From Nitzschia sp. DOCU1 (taxonomy: Eukaryota > Bacillariophyta > Bacillariophyceae > Bacillariales > Bacillariaceae), in the NCBI GenBank assembly GCA_951394045.1, contig OX595985.1:1488001-1552000 (forward strand): a stretch of 64,000 nt of DNA, read 5' to 3'. Positions 21,651 through 33,273 of the stretch are shown here, piece by piece. How positions within the stretch are numbered: the stretch's first letter is position 1; each line of letters opens with the position of its first letter. The translations under genes were made by a program, and so were the position numbers. The notes below the pieces were generated by a model that was given only the letters and a program-made list of their open reading frames with translations, was not told the origin of the DNA and did not search any database.

Positions 21651-23193
21651 CTATGACATTTCAAAGCCAGCGTCGTTCCCTCTGTAGCTGTAGTCCACTG
21701 TACTAATAGGCATGTGACCCATGTAATGAGGATTGCCGGCTCCAATCACTTTTCGGCACGGCATGCATATTATCTTGATGACGACGCCGCAAATGGTAAT
21801 AGCCAGTCGACAAACGCTGCAAAATGAACGGGGGGAACAAAGAGGACAGTGTGAGCAAGTGAGCATCATTCAACAATGACGATACAGTTCGATTTCACCA
21901 TTGCCCGCCGTACCTGGCATAGATTCCGTCGGGATTTTCGGACATTTGATAGGCGGTGAAAATCATAGCGCCAATCGCAATAAAAATCCCGAATCCTCCT
22001 GCCGACATTGCCACCTTTTCTTGCTTTGCAAGTTCTTCTTCTACTTGTTCGATGATTGCCTCATCTTCAGTGGCAATCGGATCATCGTCGGTTGGTTGAT
22101 ATTCAGGTTGCGATTCTTGATTCTTGAATTCTTCGTCGGGAAACTCTTGTTCTTCCGCGTCTTCGCCCGGCGCTTCCTCGCCCCAGTCACTTTTCCCATC
22201 GTCATCATCCTTCGTTTCTTCAAAGACTTGGTCATCTCCTGCCTCGCCCTCAAGAGTTTCCTCCTTTGACATTTTAGTTTGAGGTTCCGACGCAAAGGCT
22301 TCATTAATCTCTTCTTCCTCCTCTTCGCTGTAGACTTGGTTGTCGCCGGCATCTTCCTCGCTATCGACGTCCCCTGGAGCGTCGGTTTGCTGGTCATCAT
22401 ACCGTTCAGTCTCTAATTCCTCAATATCGCCTTCTTCTTCGTCTTCATAGACCTGTTCATAGGTCTCTCCTTCGTTATCGACGTCCCCTGGAACATCCGT
22501 TTCCTGGTCATTATAGAGTTCAGGCTCTGATCCCTCAATGTCGTCTTGACTATCGACCTCGTCATTAAAGTCTTCCTCGTTATCGACGTCCTCTGGAGCA
22601 TCTGTGTCCTGGTCGTCATACTCTTCAGTCTCTGACCCGTCAATGTCGTCTTCGTCCTCTTGACTATCGACGTCATCATTGGCATCTTCTTGAGCATCGA
22701 CGTCCCCTGGAGCTTCCGTTCCTTCGTCGTCATACTGTTCAGACTCCAATTCTTCTTCTTGTGTATCACTTTCTTCCTGCTCTTTCACTTCTACGCTATC
22801 CAATTCCTCCTCTTCGCCTTGTTCGTATTCATCTACTTGGTTATTGGCAAGCAGCTCGTAGTCATCAGCCCCACCACCAGACTCCAGTTCGTCTTTTGGA
22901 CTCTTCCATTCTTCTTCTTCCTCCTCCTCCTCTTTGCCTTGTTGTTCTTCAACTTGCGACGACCCGGCATGGTTCGCAATGGTAGAAGTGGCATGTAGTC
23001 CGGTTGCCTTGGACTGCAGGGCCCCGGTTTGTGTCGAAATCGAAGTGTGTTGCTTCTGTGAGGAGGATTCCAGTCGCCGTCGGATCAATGGAGAAGGAGA
23101 AGAAGATGCTGAAAGTAGTAACAAAAGAATTCCAGACAGGCTTGCTACCAACAGTAGGAATCGTCGTGCCGTGGACCAGAAGCGTTCGGTCAT
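21651..23193 (-). CDS. Acidic repeat membrane protein, function unknown
   Basis: Proposed two exons (21914-23193, 21651-21816) give about 481 residues. A signal peptide or anchor (RRFLLLVASLSGILLLLLS) is followed by about 300 residues made almost entirely of Asp, Glu, Gln, Thr and Ser, with several imperfect copies of a unit like YDDQxTDAPGDVDxEED. Near the C-terminus are two hydrophobic segments, GFGIFIAIGAMIFTAYQM and RLAITICGVVIKIICM, then a short tail ending NDAGFEM-S. Without the splice the frame stops at once after IYARYGGQW (21895). The splice is favoured because the acceptor has a strong pyrimidine tract, the phase fits and the downstream frame is hydrophobic and open. The acidic domain would face the lumen or outside and could bind calcium or basic proteins; that is inference. 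No family was recognised. Confidence 0.68.
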
Positions 23194-23943
23194 TGTTGTT
23201 GTTATTGTGTGAATGAATCCAAACGTAAATGACAAGAGAAACTGTAGAGGAGCAGTAGCAAGAATGACGCGCGCACGCACACACAACTCGTCAATGCGAT
23301 AAAATGTACGCAAATCAATCACTTTGTGGTTATGGTTGTCATTCCCATTGCCAAGTTGTAATGGTTGTGTGTGTTATTGGTTGTTGCGACGGGGGTCTTT
23401 CCTCTCGCTCGGAGGCACGACCATGGTCCGCGCGCTGGCTCTTCTCGGAAGCCTATCTTCGGACGTCAACAGACGCTCCTGCGGTACCTCATCGTGGAAA
23501 TCATACGACGTCCAGACTCATTGGATTCATTGGACTCTATCAAACGGTCGACACTTTTGTCCATGAAACTCATGTGGCCACTACGAATGTTCATCTACCT
23601 GTCTGTAGATGGATAAAATTTGGTACGCACGAATAAGCTACCAATGCGCATCAGGGGAGTTTGCGCGCAAGTTGGCCGGCTCATCAGCTCATGCCACGAG
23701 TGGGAGAAGGCAGCCAAGAAATGGAATGCATCGACAAAGATAAAAAGGTGGTGGGAACGAACCAAAGCAACATATGACGAGGAGGACCACCACAGGAGCT
23801 GTTGCCTCAATCCTCTAGTAGAGCTCTGTTTCTGTGTTTGCCACTGCTATCCTCAACTCCTCGGTCTCCAGGACGCAGTCTCTTCTTCTCCTTGGCTTGG
23901 ATCGTTGCAACAATAGTAGTATTCCGGAGAAGACTACAACATC
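23194..23943. other. Divergent intergenic region, acidic protein/EGF-like
   Basis: 750 bp without a supported gene. If the EGF-like gene has an upstream exon with a signal peptide, it must lie here, but I could not identify one with a clear donor site. Confidence 0.4.
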
Positions 23944-24793
23944 ATGTCGTCCACCACCCCGAATTTGTTTCGAACGTGCCCCGACGGACTCCGCTGTGAA
24001 AACAACGCTCTCTGCGTCGAAGATACCAGTCAAGAAGGATCTTATTATTGTGATTGTTCCACGGCGTCGGGAGATTTTGCTGGATTGAGTTGCGAATTTG
24101 GAGCCGACGTCTACTGCCGAGCACCGCAGGAAACCACCGCCAGCTGGTTTTGCACCAACAAGGGCGAGTGCGTCAAGGAGGGATCGCAATGGAAGTGCGA
24201 TTGTCTTGCGGAATATGACGGGCCGGTGAGTGGAATGGAAGAAGTCTTCGTTTGTTATGTGGAAAGTGAGACTCACTCTGACTGACTGACTGATTTCGAT
24301 TCATTCGTTTGTTTAGAAATGCGAATATATTGCGGGCGCAAAACCCAGCGACTGGCCAAACGGAGCATCAAAGGGCTCTTCTAGTAACCAGGATGAGGGT
24401 CTGGAGGTTGGAGTCATGGTCGCCATTATTTTGGTGAGTATCATCGTAGGACTCATGCTGGGCTTTTTAGTGCTGCGCAGTATTCGTAGACGAACGAGTG
24501 AACAAGTGGGCGACGACGACGAGCTAAAGGAATCGCCTTCCTTCCGCAAAGCTGGTCAAAACGCACCAAAAGATCAGTCAGAAGCGCTCAACATTGAAAT
24601 GGACGGGACAGGATTTAGGGATGCGGTCATTATGAGCAAGTCACACGACACGGAAGGATTTGAGTTTGATTCGGAAATGGCATCCAAGGCATTGGCTACC
24701 AGACCGGATCCGTTTGGAGCACCAACTATGAATGGCGGTGCGAGTCGTGGGGGGAGCAGCCGGCGAAACAATGGGCATGGCATGATGCTTTAG
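23944..24793 (+). CDS. EGF-like single-pass membrane protein
   Basis: Two exons (23944-24225, 24317-24793) give about 252 residues; the join restores EYDGP-KCEYIAG. The N-terminal half is rich in Cys with EGF-type spacing: CPDGLRCENNALCVED, then YCDC, and CTNKGECVKEGSQWKCDC. A single membrane span (VGVMVAIILVSIIVGLMLGF) follows, then basic residues RSIRRR and a cytosolic tail of about 100 residues with Gly/Arg/Ser at the end. This is the layout of a type I cell-surface or vesicle receptor, with the EGF part outside. No signal peptide is visible after the ATG at 23944 and the frame is closed just upstream (TAG at 23914), so a first exon may be missing from this model. Ligand unknown. It converges on the WD40 gene. 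Confidence 0.75.
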
Positions 24794-24968
24794 GAATGGA
24801 AGAAGCCTTTTGTTCAATATCAACCAACAATTCATTTTATATGCTCATTCTCCAACTACTACTATAGAGGACACTTGTGTTTGCTCCAGCCGTTTTTTTT
24901 TCACTACTTTTTACTGCTCTAATTGCTCTTCCGACAAATAGTCGAGTACCACTAGATGCTACCGAAGG

Positions 24969-27900
24969 CTATCTCTCGGCCGGCGTACTGGCCTTGTCCG
25001 AGTCCTCCTGTGAACACAACTTCAAGCGATCTTTCGACGGCACCAACAATTGCCATCCCTCCGTCCCCAAGACTTGGATACCACCTCCTGCACTACCCAG
25101 GGCTACCCATTTGCCATCTACACTCCAATCGACAGACGAAATGGCAGTGCTATCTTGAAAGACTCGCGAATGCGGAATGTCCGAGACGTCCATCCACGTA
25201 ATGGTATCTAGAATGCGGCAAGTCTGACAAGAACCCCCAATGACCAAATAACGGCCAGCAGGACTCCACTTGGTAGACAAGATACTGGCCTTACCACCAG
25301 CCTTGACTTGATGGCTTGGGACCCAGCCGCTACTGGAACTGAGTATCGAGAGGACGCCACTGTCGCCTCCAATCGCTGCAAGAAAAAGATCAAGTGTTAG
25401 TGTGATGGTACAAGTCACAAGTCCATCCACACCAGTTGCGTACCTAGCATGTGGCCACCAGTCCCAAACGCTAGAGTCCGTACGGGCCGGGAATGTGAGA
25501 ATTCCGCTAGCGGCACAAAAAAGTTGCTAAATGCCTTTTCGGTATCAAAAATTCCCACCGATCCATCCTCGCGCCCCACCGCCAAAGTCTTGGAGGACCA
25601 ATCTTGGGCCAGAATCGGCGACTCGCTAAAGTCGAGTTCGCCCACGGGCTCCCAGTCAGCATCCGGACACAATAATGTCAACACGCCGTCTCGGGAACCA
25701 ACTGCAAGCCGCTCATCGTGACGCGAAAAGGCGACAGTAGTAATAGTGGCGTTGAAGATTGTGTTGAAGATAATCGATCGGCTGGGAACCGATAGGACGT
25801 ATAGGACACCCTCGTCGCCACCTAGCGCCAAAAAGTTGCTGGAATGGGAAAAGGCCAAGGTACGCAGTGGCTTGGCAAATTCCATTTGCTTTCCATGGGG
25901 AGCGAAGGAAAATGTTAGACAGGGGCATTGCTCAAACTTCGTACAGCCGCTAAAGCACTTACAAAGACAGCTTTCCAGTCTCGGGTTGTCATGATAGTGA
26001 GAGAACAATCATCTGCCGTAAAGGCCACGTAGGAAGACCCCTTCGACTTGCTGGAACGGGAAAAGGCCAGCGCGGTAATGTTCCCTTGTGGTTTGATATC
26101 TCGAGGAAGCTCGACAGCGTTAGACACATCGTCAACATCACGGAAGCAATCTTCGCGTAGCACCCAGTCGCTTGCTGTGCTAAAATAGGAACTTGATGCA
26201 GCAGAAGACGCTTCGTCTACTTCCGATCCACCATCGGCCTCGACTCCCGCCTTCACCAAAGCAACACTGCAGTCTTGGTCGGAAATGGCCAAGTAGCGTC
26301 CGATTTCCTGGTTAGAGATGCGCTGCCCCCAAGCGAGGCCAAAGATGCGAGATGGTCGATGGACTTCGTGGACCAAAGCCCAACCTTTGGTTTCACAAAC
26401 CAGACAAATCCCATCCGAACCTCCAATGGCAAGAAAGGTGCCATCTGGGCTCCAACAGAGGGCTTCAATACGATACTTGGATGTAGGGCTTGAGGGCGAA
26501 TCGTCGGGTGCGTTACTGATTTCGCACTTGATATGAAAGTCGTGACCATCCAAAATGGCCACTCCTCTGTCACCGACCGCCAGATAGCTGCCATCGTGAT
26601 TCCACTTGAGAGCCTGAATGGCAGTACTTCTGAGAACTTCGTGTACAAGGGATCCGTTACCGTGATAAACGGCGCAAATCTTGTCGCTGCCTCCAACGGC
26701 AAGGTGTTTTCCTGTTGGACTCCAATCCAAGCAATAAATCAAACCAAATCGAGATATTTCTCTCATTTTACAGGTTGTGGGGGAGGATAGCATATCTTCA
26801 ATTGACCCAATAGCCACTTTGCCATCGAAACCCGCGATAGATAGTTGGGATCCCTGGGGATGAAACTGCACGGAATAGATTCTGTCGACGCGTTCCACTT
26901 GTTGCAGAATTCTTAAATCCTTCAATTCGTTCGATTGCGGATCCAATACTACCAGCACAATGGCTGCAACACAACCATCTCCCCCAACAATCAAATACCG
27001 GTCGTCCGGGCTAAAGTCTATGGATCGTATTCGTCCTTGCACTGGAAATTCCAAGGTTTCACCGAATTTGCGCGGCGCCGCCGATGGTGCCACTTTTTCG
27101 CCCTGGCTTGATTGACTCAGCGGCAATTTATGCTCATCAACAATCTCGGTCACTGTCACCATGCCCTGTTCATCTCCCACTGCCATCAGGAGAGGCCGTG
27201 AAAGCGTGGTTACTTGTGTGGATAACGAAACGGTACCACCGTGGATGGTCGCCGCGGAATGGCTCCTCGAAAAGGCCAATGCTGTCACAGGGACGCTGCG
27301 AGTGATCTCTACCCATACCATACCAGCCGTTTCAAAATCATTATTCCATTCCTGGTTCGTCTTTGCTTGGGATTGAATGCCCGAATCCAAGGTAATGGGG
27401 CTCAGAGCCGCGGTAGCGCTGGGGGAAGTGGCGTCCCCAGAAGCCGCAAGTTGCAAGAATCGGTTCTTCGCCAACCGCATTCGCAACGCGTGTCCTTTAC
27501 GTTTAACTTGCCATCCATCGGTAGCAGCATCCGTCTGGATGCGAGGGGGTGGTCGTTGTCGGTGGCCAGACGTTGCACTTGATGGCGATGAAAGACCTGA
27601 TCGTGGACTAAGAGGTACCTTTTCTGCACCGCCATATGTGGCAGAAACCAGTGGCGATTTCCACGGAGTGCTGAATGGCAAATCCTCGAATTCTTCCTCG
27701 GGAATGGTGGATGTCGGACTACTTCTTGCTAACGATAGCAACCGGCTGGAGGTCGACTCCGTTGCCAACGACGTCGGAGGGGGACGTGACGATGGCCACT
27801 CTTCACTGAAGTCTTCAAGTTTCGTTGCTCGACAACTCCAAGGCCATCTTTTATGAGATGGTTGTGACGAATTCCTTGCCTGCACTCGATCAAAATATCG

Positions 27901-27972
27901 ATCGTTGTGCTCGTTTAGAAATTCATGCTTGCACTTCGGCGGTCCAATCTTCGTGACGAAACAATTTCCCAT
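24969..27972 (-). CDS. WD40 repeat protein with possible N-myristoylation site
   Basis: Three exons (25963-27972, 25444-25888, 24969-25375) give about 953 residues. Joins restore TRDWKAVF-QMEFAKPLRTL and GHMLA-IGGDSG. The start at 27972 gives MGNCFVTK: Gly-2 and Cys-4 would fit myristoylation plus palmitoylation. Residues up to about 220 are Ser/Pro-rich and unstructured. The rest holds about ten or more WD40-type blades, recognisable from IRSIDFSPDDRYLIVGGD, IYCLDWSPTGKHLAVGGSD, IQALKWNHDGSYLAVGD, IEALCWSPDGTFLAIGGSDG and LRTLAFSHSSNFLALGG. That is enough for one or two beta-propellers. Such proteins are scaffolds; no catalytic domain is present and no partner can be named. The frame stays open upstream to 28104, with no better start. 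Confidence 0.85.
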
Positions 27973-28935
27973 GATCAAGTTTGCTGTCGTTTCTTCGAAG
28001 AAATGAAACCCACTATAGTCATACCGGCAACTCTCGTGGAAGAATTTCAAATTCATTTTCTTTCTCCCCAAAACCTGCGCTGACGGGAATCCTCGTGTTG
28101 ACACATGAAAAGAAAGTTCTTTCCCGTATGATCAATACCGTTGCTTTTCTGTCAAGTTTCCTTCATCGCGGAGGAAACCAAAACAAACGCCGAAAACGGT
28201 CAATACTTGGGTACCACCACAAATGCATGATTTGGTGCATTGGAGAGCCGCCCGTTAACCCCGTCAGTAGGAAGGGATCAACGGACTGGGACGGCTGCTG
28301 TTGAGCCAGATGTCATCATGACGCGAGAAAATTTCCATACAATCATGACCACAGCCAGTCGTCTCAATCAATTCTGATGTCGATTGAGGGACCTACCAGG
28401 TACTACACCAACCTCTTACTTGAATGGGGATAGCCACTGCTATCCATTCTTGTGGCGGAGTTGCCGTCAACAAAGAATGAAGGCTTCTTGGGCGAAAGGA
28501 TCATGTCGCAGAAGATTTGGTGTCCCTAAAATGCGAGGCAACCCGGATGTGACATCATGAGGACCCTTTCGGAGAAAAGATCGCACAGCCAACCAAACCT
28601 CAAGGAGAGAAAAAGTCGCAGATCCGGGCGCGCTCCACGTGGACCACAGATTTTGGTCATCTGAGTCAATCCTGACTGCAATTTCTGACTCACCACGTGA
28701 AAATTGCCGAGAGAAAGGATACGTCGGACGAATTCCACTTTTTTCTTCTTGCGCTCTTCGATGAGGGTCGCCGTGGTGTTGTTGGTATGACAGTTGAGAG
28801 TCCAGCGCATCACAGCTGAATTCTGAAGAAAGCGTCACACATCACGTGAGTCATTCATCGACGCTCCCAGAGAATAGCTGCCAAAGATTAGGAAGCGTGA
28901 GGACGGCTCTTGCAAGAAGAAACGAGAGCATCACA
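27973..28935. other. Divergent intergenic region, WD40/DUF1350
   Basis: About 960 bp without a supported gene. Short open frames on the minus strand at 28467-28838 have no recognisable content. Presumed promoter region for both genes. Confidence 0.4.
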
Positions 28936-30508
28936 ATGCACAGAATGATGGCGAGAAAGAGGAGGTCTTCACTGCGTAACGCTGTGCATGCGTCTGCTTG
29001 CATTGCCCTTGTTATAGTGATGGGAGCAATTGTTCCTTCGGTTGATTCGTTTTCGACAAGACAAGTTCGTTGTAATGATAAAGTAATGACGGATCATGCC
29101 GTCGCTTCACCAACAACGTTGTCGATGACTGCCACTGTTGGTGTTGGCTCTGCGACTCGATCTGTCTCGTCCGACACGTTCCGGTCGCCTTCCCCTATCG
29201 GAAGGGTTGGAAATTGGGAATATCTTCACGGAAATTGGGTCTTGCGACCACCTTCCACGGAAGAAGTACCCCGAGCCGTCCTGCACTTTCTAGGAGGAGC
29301 CCTGGTAGGCGCTTCCCCACACATTACCTACCGCTACATGTTGGAGCGATTAGCCGAGAAAGGATTTTTGGTCATTGCCACTCCCTACCAGCTCTCCTTT
29401 GATCATCTGCAGACTTGCGATCAAGTCATTACCAAGTTCGAACAAATGGCGCCATCTATTGCTCGCCAATACGGAGCCCTTCCTGTCGTGGGAATCGGCC
29501 ATTCTTGCGGCGCTCTTCTGCAACTTTTGATTACGTCGCTCTTCCCGGATACTCCTAGGGCGGCCAATGCTTTGTTAAGTTTCAACAACAAACCCGTAAA
29601 CGAGGCGGTCCCGTTCTTCGAAGAAGTTTTTGCTCCTTTCTTTACTTCAATCGGCACCAGAAACGCGACGGGTACTGCAACGAGCAATGATGTCTTGAGG
29701 TTATATTTGAAAATGGCAAGGGCAGCAACAGAAGGTGAGTTTTCTTCAGGGGGGATTATATCTGCCAAATGACCATGATCTCATTTTTCTCTACGTCTTT
29801 CAGGCCAACTTCCACCGGACGAAGTTCTTCAAGAGCTTCAAAGGGTCATGACTCCATGGGCGCCAAGGCAAAAGGAGGTCCGAATTCCGCAAGATCTGCG
29901 AGATGCCGTCAGTCAATTTGTTCAACCTTCCGTTTCGGCGCTTTCAGAAGCTGGTGTCTTGGCTGTCTTGAATCAAGCAGTTCTTAGTTTTGAACAAATA
30001 CCCAAATTAGTGGACGAGGTAAGCCGCTTCTTGACCTTGAGTGTCGATTTTTGAGTGAATTTTCATAGAAACCTCACAACTCACGGTGCAGCTGGCATCT
30101 TTTCATCATCGCATGATTCCCGGTTTTGAACAGGTGGCAGTAGGTGCTCGAGATTTTGTGCCAACGCCAGCAGCCACCCGAGCTGCGGCTCGGAAGGCGT
30201 ATCGTGCCCGACGGACACTAATTTTGGAGTTTGCGGACGATTCCATTGACGAGTCCAACGAATTAGAGGAGTTACTGAAAGAGGCCGAAAGCATCACGCG
30301 TATGCGTCGACCCATGGTTGACATTGCAGTGCAGCGAAAGACGTTGGAAGGGGGGCACATTACGCCATTGCTGGCACCACCTTTGGAAGTGGCGCTACGG
30401 GCGGAAGATATATTAGGACCGGAAGCGTCGAAAGAAAGACTATCGTACCAGCAAGCTCACAGGACTGTGGAGGAGTTAATACGATGGTTGGAGGAGGGCA
30501 ATCTATAG
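28936..30508 (+). CDS. Plastid-targeted DUF1350 alpha/beta-hydrolase-like protein
   Basis: Three exons (28936-29734, 29804-30018, 30092-30508) give about 476 residues; an upstream in-frame ATG at 28846 would add 30. A signal peptide (ACIALVIVMGAIVPSVDS) ends before FSTRQ, a diatom plastid-type motif with Phe at the site. The mature part is the DUF1350 family of cyanobacteria and plastids: VLHFLGGALVGASPHITYRY, LAEKGFLVIATPY, and GIGHSCGALLQLLI, where GHSCG is a nucleophile-elbow-like motif with Ser. Activity has not been established for the family as far as I know, so hydrolase is inferred from the fold. Joins restore ATEG-QLPPDEVLQ and KLVDE-LASFHHRMIP. AATAAA lies at 30522-30527. It converges on the ankyrin-WW gene. 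Confidence 0.87.
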
Positions 30509-30726
30509 TCTGCTGTTTGTCAATAAAACTCCTGTACAACAACAAACTGCCAAGCGCACTGTACACTAAGGCCCACTCGACCTGTTGCAATACATTTATT
30601 TTTTCGATGCATTTATACAACCATTAGCAGAGATTGCATTTGTTACCTAGCTGCCGCTGAAAAATCGCAGTATGTCCCTCTAGCTAGTAGTAGAGTATTA
30701 GTTTTCAAAAACGTGAGATACTTTCT

Positions 30727-33273
30727 CTATCGCTTTCTGGCCGAGAAGGGAGGTGGAGGCATCCCAATGGCAGCAAACAACGACTCCGCACCGTCACCTG
30801 CTACACTGGCAATAGGAGGAACGCCATTGGCGGCTACAGGCGTAGGCTGTGCTATTACGGGCCGTTGCAACGTCGGCGAAAGGGGAATGTCATCCAACAT
30901 TCCGTCATCATCAACCTCGCCGTGACTGGGTGCCATCGGCGGCACCGCATCCGACTTGGTGGGAGTTTCAGGTATAGCAGCAGCAGGAGGGGCGCCGAAG
31001 AGTTGATTCGCTGAGTCACTCGTATCGGATTGAGCAGGTGGTGGTGCGTATGCTGTGGATTCGGGGGCAGCCGTGGGCTCCTGTGCTTGAGACAGAGGGT
31101 GTGTTGAATCATTTTCAGCAGTTTCCGTAGGGGCGTCGTCTGCAAAAAGTTCATCAGCGCTAATTGTGCGCTGCGGTGTGCCCTGAAAGGGTACGGACGG
31201 AGCGGCTGGAGTGGGCGAGGTTGCCGTCGGAGGAGGCGCTCCAAAGGCATCGGCGGCTGAAGGTGCTGGAGCCGAAAATGCATCGGAGGCGCTCACTGGT
31301 GCGGGTGAAGGAGTAGCCCAAGGCACTGCGGAAAGCGCAGGCGCTGGTTCGGCGGCTGGTGGCGGCGCCGAAAAGGCATCGGAGGCGCTCACTGGCGCGG
31401 GTGAAGGAGTAGCCCAAGGCTCTGCAGAAGGTGCAGGAGTTGGTGCCTCGGCTGCCAAAGATGGAGCTGCAAAAGCGTCTAAAGCCGACGTTTCCCCTAC
31501 AGCAGCGCTTTGATATTCCGTAGCCACAGTCGAATTGGCAGCTACGGGACGTTCCCACGAGGTTTCCTGCGTCACACTGTTGTAAAAATAGGCGCGACCG
31601 CTGCTCGGATCCAGCGTCTCAACCCAGTTCTCAGGCAATGGCGCTTCAGTCGAAGGCTTTGTCCACGATGTTTCATTCGTAATTGTATTGTAGTAATATA
31701 TTTGCCCACTCGTCGGATCAACCGTCTCGACCCAATTGTCGGACGACGCTTCCACTGCTACAGGGGCTGATTCCGAGTAAGCTGCAGGCGCCGGGGCTGG
31801 TGCTGGTTCCGCAGCCATCGAGGCCGCGGGGTTTTGAAGCACGGCTTTTTCGGGCGAAGGCGCAGCAAAAATATCCTGGGCATTTGATTCGGCCATGTTG
31901 GCAGAATTTTGGGCCGGGGCGGGGGACGAAGCGTAGTTGTGCGATTGATAGGGTGGAGGTGGCATGTAGGGGGTCGTCGGTGTTCCAGAAGCTGGTGATT
32001 GTGAATACGCTGGGTACGCTGAACCCGAAGTTGGTGCACTGTGGGTAGTGGATGGTGTAGCCCCGTACGCCGACGAAGTGGCCGCCGCTCCTCCCGGAGT
32101 AAACGTGGCGACATTCGTCGCTGCAGGTGCTGCCATTGCGCCATAATTCACATAGGCTGGCGCTGCCGTGGGTGAAGGCCCAGCTACCTGTCCATACGTG
32201 ACATATCGTCTACTATTCAAAGCCCCATACCGGTTTCGGCCGCCCGTCCCAGCTGCAAAGGGATTTGGTCCTCCCGAGCTAGGAGCCGTTGGGGAATTTC
32301 CATTGGTATTAGCGGCCACAGCGGCTCCGACGGACGAATTTCCCGACGAGGGTGGCGGGGCGATGGCTCGTCCCCCATACCCCCCAGAAACGTGTCCATA
32401 TTTCTTTTGCAAGCTGACATCGCTACTTGAAGAATGAAAGCCATCTGCTCGGTATTTGTTGACACCAGCAATGGCAGCCGAAGAAGACCCTACACGAGAA
32501 TATTCATGAGACTTTCCTCGAGAAGTAGGTGCGGGCTCGACGGCTCCTGCTGCTGCTGCCGAGACAGGAGCGGATGCCGCCCCATGGTTCGGACTAGGCG
32601 TGCCAAACATGTACGGAGCCGGAACATTTGGTTGTGCTGGTGACATGGCAGTAGGCTGCATGGCATTTGGAGGCGGAGCCATTCCACCAGGTGTAGTGGG
32701 TGGACCTCCTCCAAACGTTGGAGGAGGCGGCATGGCCGGGTTGTTAATCCGCAATCCACCCATATCAATGCCAGGGGGCAATCCCTGTCCCCCATTGTCC
32801 AGAGCAATTTGAGTCTCGGCCTGCAACTGAATCGGCAACAAATGTTGACGGATCACATTCAAAGTCGCCACATCGTACGGAGTTTGTCCTTGCGCATTTT
32901 TACTCAACACACTAGCTCCATAACTTGTAATCAAAAGTTTGACGACATCCAATCCATTCGGTGCCGTTGACATGCTGGCATAATGCAGAGGAGTGTTTCC
33001 CGCTAGATCTGTCTGTCCAATGTCTAGACCAGGCTGACTCAACAATAACTGAATCAATCGTTGACACGAGTACTGACAAGCCAAATGAATCGGATACTGC
33101 CCCTTGGATTGATTGACCACAGTGTAGACGGGATCCATGCTGGCAATGCACCCCATGGCGGCATCTTCCTCCCCCCGTTGGACGCAGTAAGCAAAGCGGG
33201 CAGGGCCATCTTCGGGGGGAGGAGCGACTGTCTGTGAAAGCTTGTCAAAGGTTGCCTGGGCCCACTGAAACAT
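30727..33273 (-). CDS. Ankyrin-repeat and double WW-domain protein
   Basis: Single exon, about 848 residues from the Met at 33273 (MFQWAQATFDKLSQ); the open frame extends to 33339. The N-terminus has ankyrin repeats (GQYPIHLACQYSCQRLIQLL, GNTPLHYASM, GQTPYDVA). A long Pro/Ala/Gly/Ser/Tyr-rich disordered region follows. Two WW domains lie in the second half: WVETVDPTSGQIYYYNTITN with SWTKP, and WVETLDPSSGRAYFYNSVTQ with SWERP. The C-terminal third is again Pro/Ala-rich with near-duplicate segments (VSASDAFSAPPPAAEPAPAL-type). WW domains bind proline-rich peptides, so the protein is probably an adaptor and may also bind its own Pro-rich tracts. No catalytic domain or membrane span is present. 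Confidence 0.87.
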   Translation of the reverse strand: MFQWAQATFDKLSQTVAPPPEDGPARFAYCVQRGEEDAAMGCIASMDPVYTVVNQSKGQYPIHLACQYSCQRLIQLLLSQPGLDIGQTDLAGNTPLHYASMSTAPNGLDVVKLLITSYGASVLSKNAQGQTPYDVATLNVIRQHLLPIQLQAETQIALDNGGQGLPPGIDMGGLRINNPAMPPPPTFGGGPPTTPGGMAPPPNAMQPTAMSPAQPNVPAPYMFGTPSPNHGAASAPVSAAAAGAVEPAPTSRGKSHEYSRVGSSSAAIAGVNKYRADGFHSSSSDVSLQKKYGHVSGGYGGRAIAPPPSSGNSSVGAAVAANTNGNSPTAPSSGGPNPFAAGTGGRNRYGALNSRRYVTYGQVAGPSPTAAPAYVNYGAMAAPAATNVATFTPGGAAATSSAYGATPSTTHSAPTSGSAYPAYSQSPASGTPTTPYMPPPPYQSHNYASSPAPAQNSANMAESNAQDIFAAPSPEKAVLQNPAASMAAEPAPAPAPAAYSESAPVAVEASSDNWVETVDPTSGQIYYYNTITNETSWTKPSTEAPLPENWVETLDPSSGRAYFYNSVTQETSWERPVAANSTVATEYQSAAVGETSALDAFAAPSLAAEAPTPAPSAEPWATPSPAPVSASDAFSAPPPAAEPAPALSAVPWATPSPAPVSASDAFSAPAPSAADAFGAPPPTATSPTPAAPSVPFQGTPQRTISADELFADDAPTETAENDSTHPLSQAQEPTAAPESTAYAPPPAQSDTSDSANQLFGAPPAAAIPETPTKSDAVPPMAPSHGEVDDDGMLDDIPLSPTLQRPVIAQPTPVAANGVPPIASVAGDGAESLFAAIGMPPPPFSARKR

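Noticed and set aside
30727..30735. Ankyrin-WW protein as a fragment of a larger gene
   Set aside because: The frame ends cleanly with a basic end and a normal convergent gap, so there is no sign of truncation.
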